From: Candidatus Sphingobacterium stercorigallinarum
Lineage (GTDB): Bacteria; Bacteroidota; Bacteroidia; Sphingobacteriales; Sphingobacteriaceae
Direction of reading: 5' to 3'
DNA: 32,647 nucleotides
Assembly (NCBI GenBank): GCA_019115805.1
Contig: DXCW01000154.1
Span: 1-32,647, forward strand
Shown piece after piece: positions 32,637 through 32,647 of the stretch (position 1 is its first letter; each line of letters starts with the position of its first letter). A program made the position numbers and the translations under genes. The notes below the pieces were generated by a model. That model ran no database searches, was not told where the DNA came from, and saw nothing but the letters and a program-made list of their open reading frames with translations.

Positions 32637-32647
32637 AATTACTATGT

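Overview
The window is chromosomal DNA from a member of the Bacteroidota, most likely a Sphingobacteriaceae-type organism. The evidence is a SusC/SusD pair, a propeller/Y_Y_Y/HTH one-component sensor, Bacteroidota-style -7 boxes (TAnnTTTG), a sirtuin without zinc cysteines, and an ars operon with a DUF6428 gene. The genus is not resolved.

Bases 1-8,900 are mostly housekeeping: a SulP/STAS transporter cut by the window edge, a DUF4256 protein, a TIM-barrel sugar isomerase/epimerase-like protein, a D-cysteine desulfhydrase, NADP-type glutamate dehydrogenase with a strong terminator, a small unknown protein, a class III-like sirtuin, a DUF2892 membrane protein, an ATP-cone/PD-(D/E)XK nuclease fusion, and ispE.

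Bases 9,035-19,980 form a compact polysaccharide utilisation locus (PUL). A membrane-spanning sensor/HTH regulator is followed by a 418-bp control region, then susC, susD and two tandem lipoprotein GH144-type (Glycoamylase-fold) hydrolases, ending at a terminator. GH144 contains endo-beta-1,2-glucanases, so a beta-1,2-glucan is the best guess for the substrate. No beta-glucosidase or inner-membrane sugar transporter lies in the window.

Bases 19,988-27,863 hold an unknown protein and a TPR protein, a DoxX-like protein, a two-gene secreted unit, a cupin, nhaA, two AraC-type regulators and a RibD-C/DHFR-like reductase. The two-gene unit is an unrecognised lipoprotein plus a secreted protein that resembles the N-terminal part of cholesterol-dependent cytolysins but stops before the second membrane hairpin and domain 4. 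I consider it the most notable item in the window.

Bases 27,924-32,647 are accessory DNA. An AbiEi/DUF6088-type antitoxin keeps a palindrome at its start codon, but its AbiEii-type toxin is cut off after about 59 codons. Next come a tRNA 3'-end-like remnant with its terminator and an arsenic operon (arsR, DUF6428, ArsC-like phosphatase, acr3) with two matching palindromic sites for the repressor. The operon lies between two ~192-bp direct repeats about 3.0 kb apart. The window closes with a truncated IS256-family transposase. Together these point to a mobile or formerly mobile arsenic-resistance insertion.
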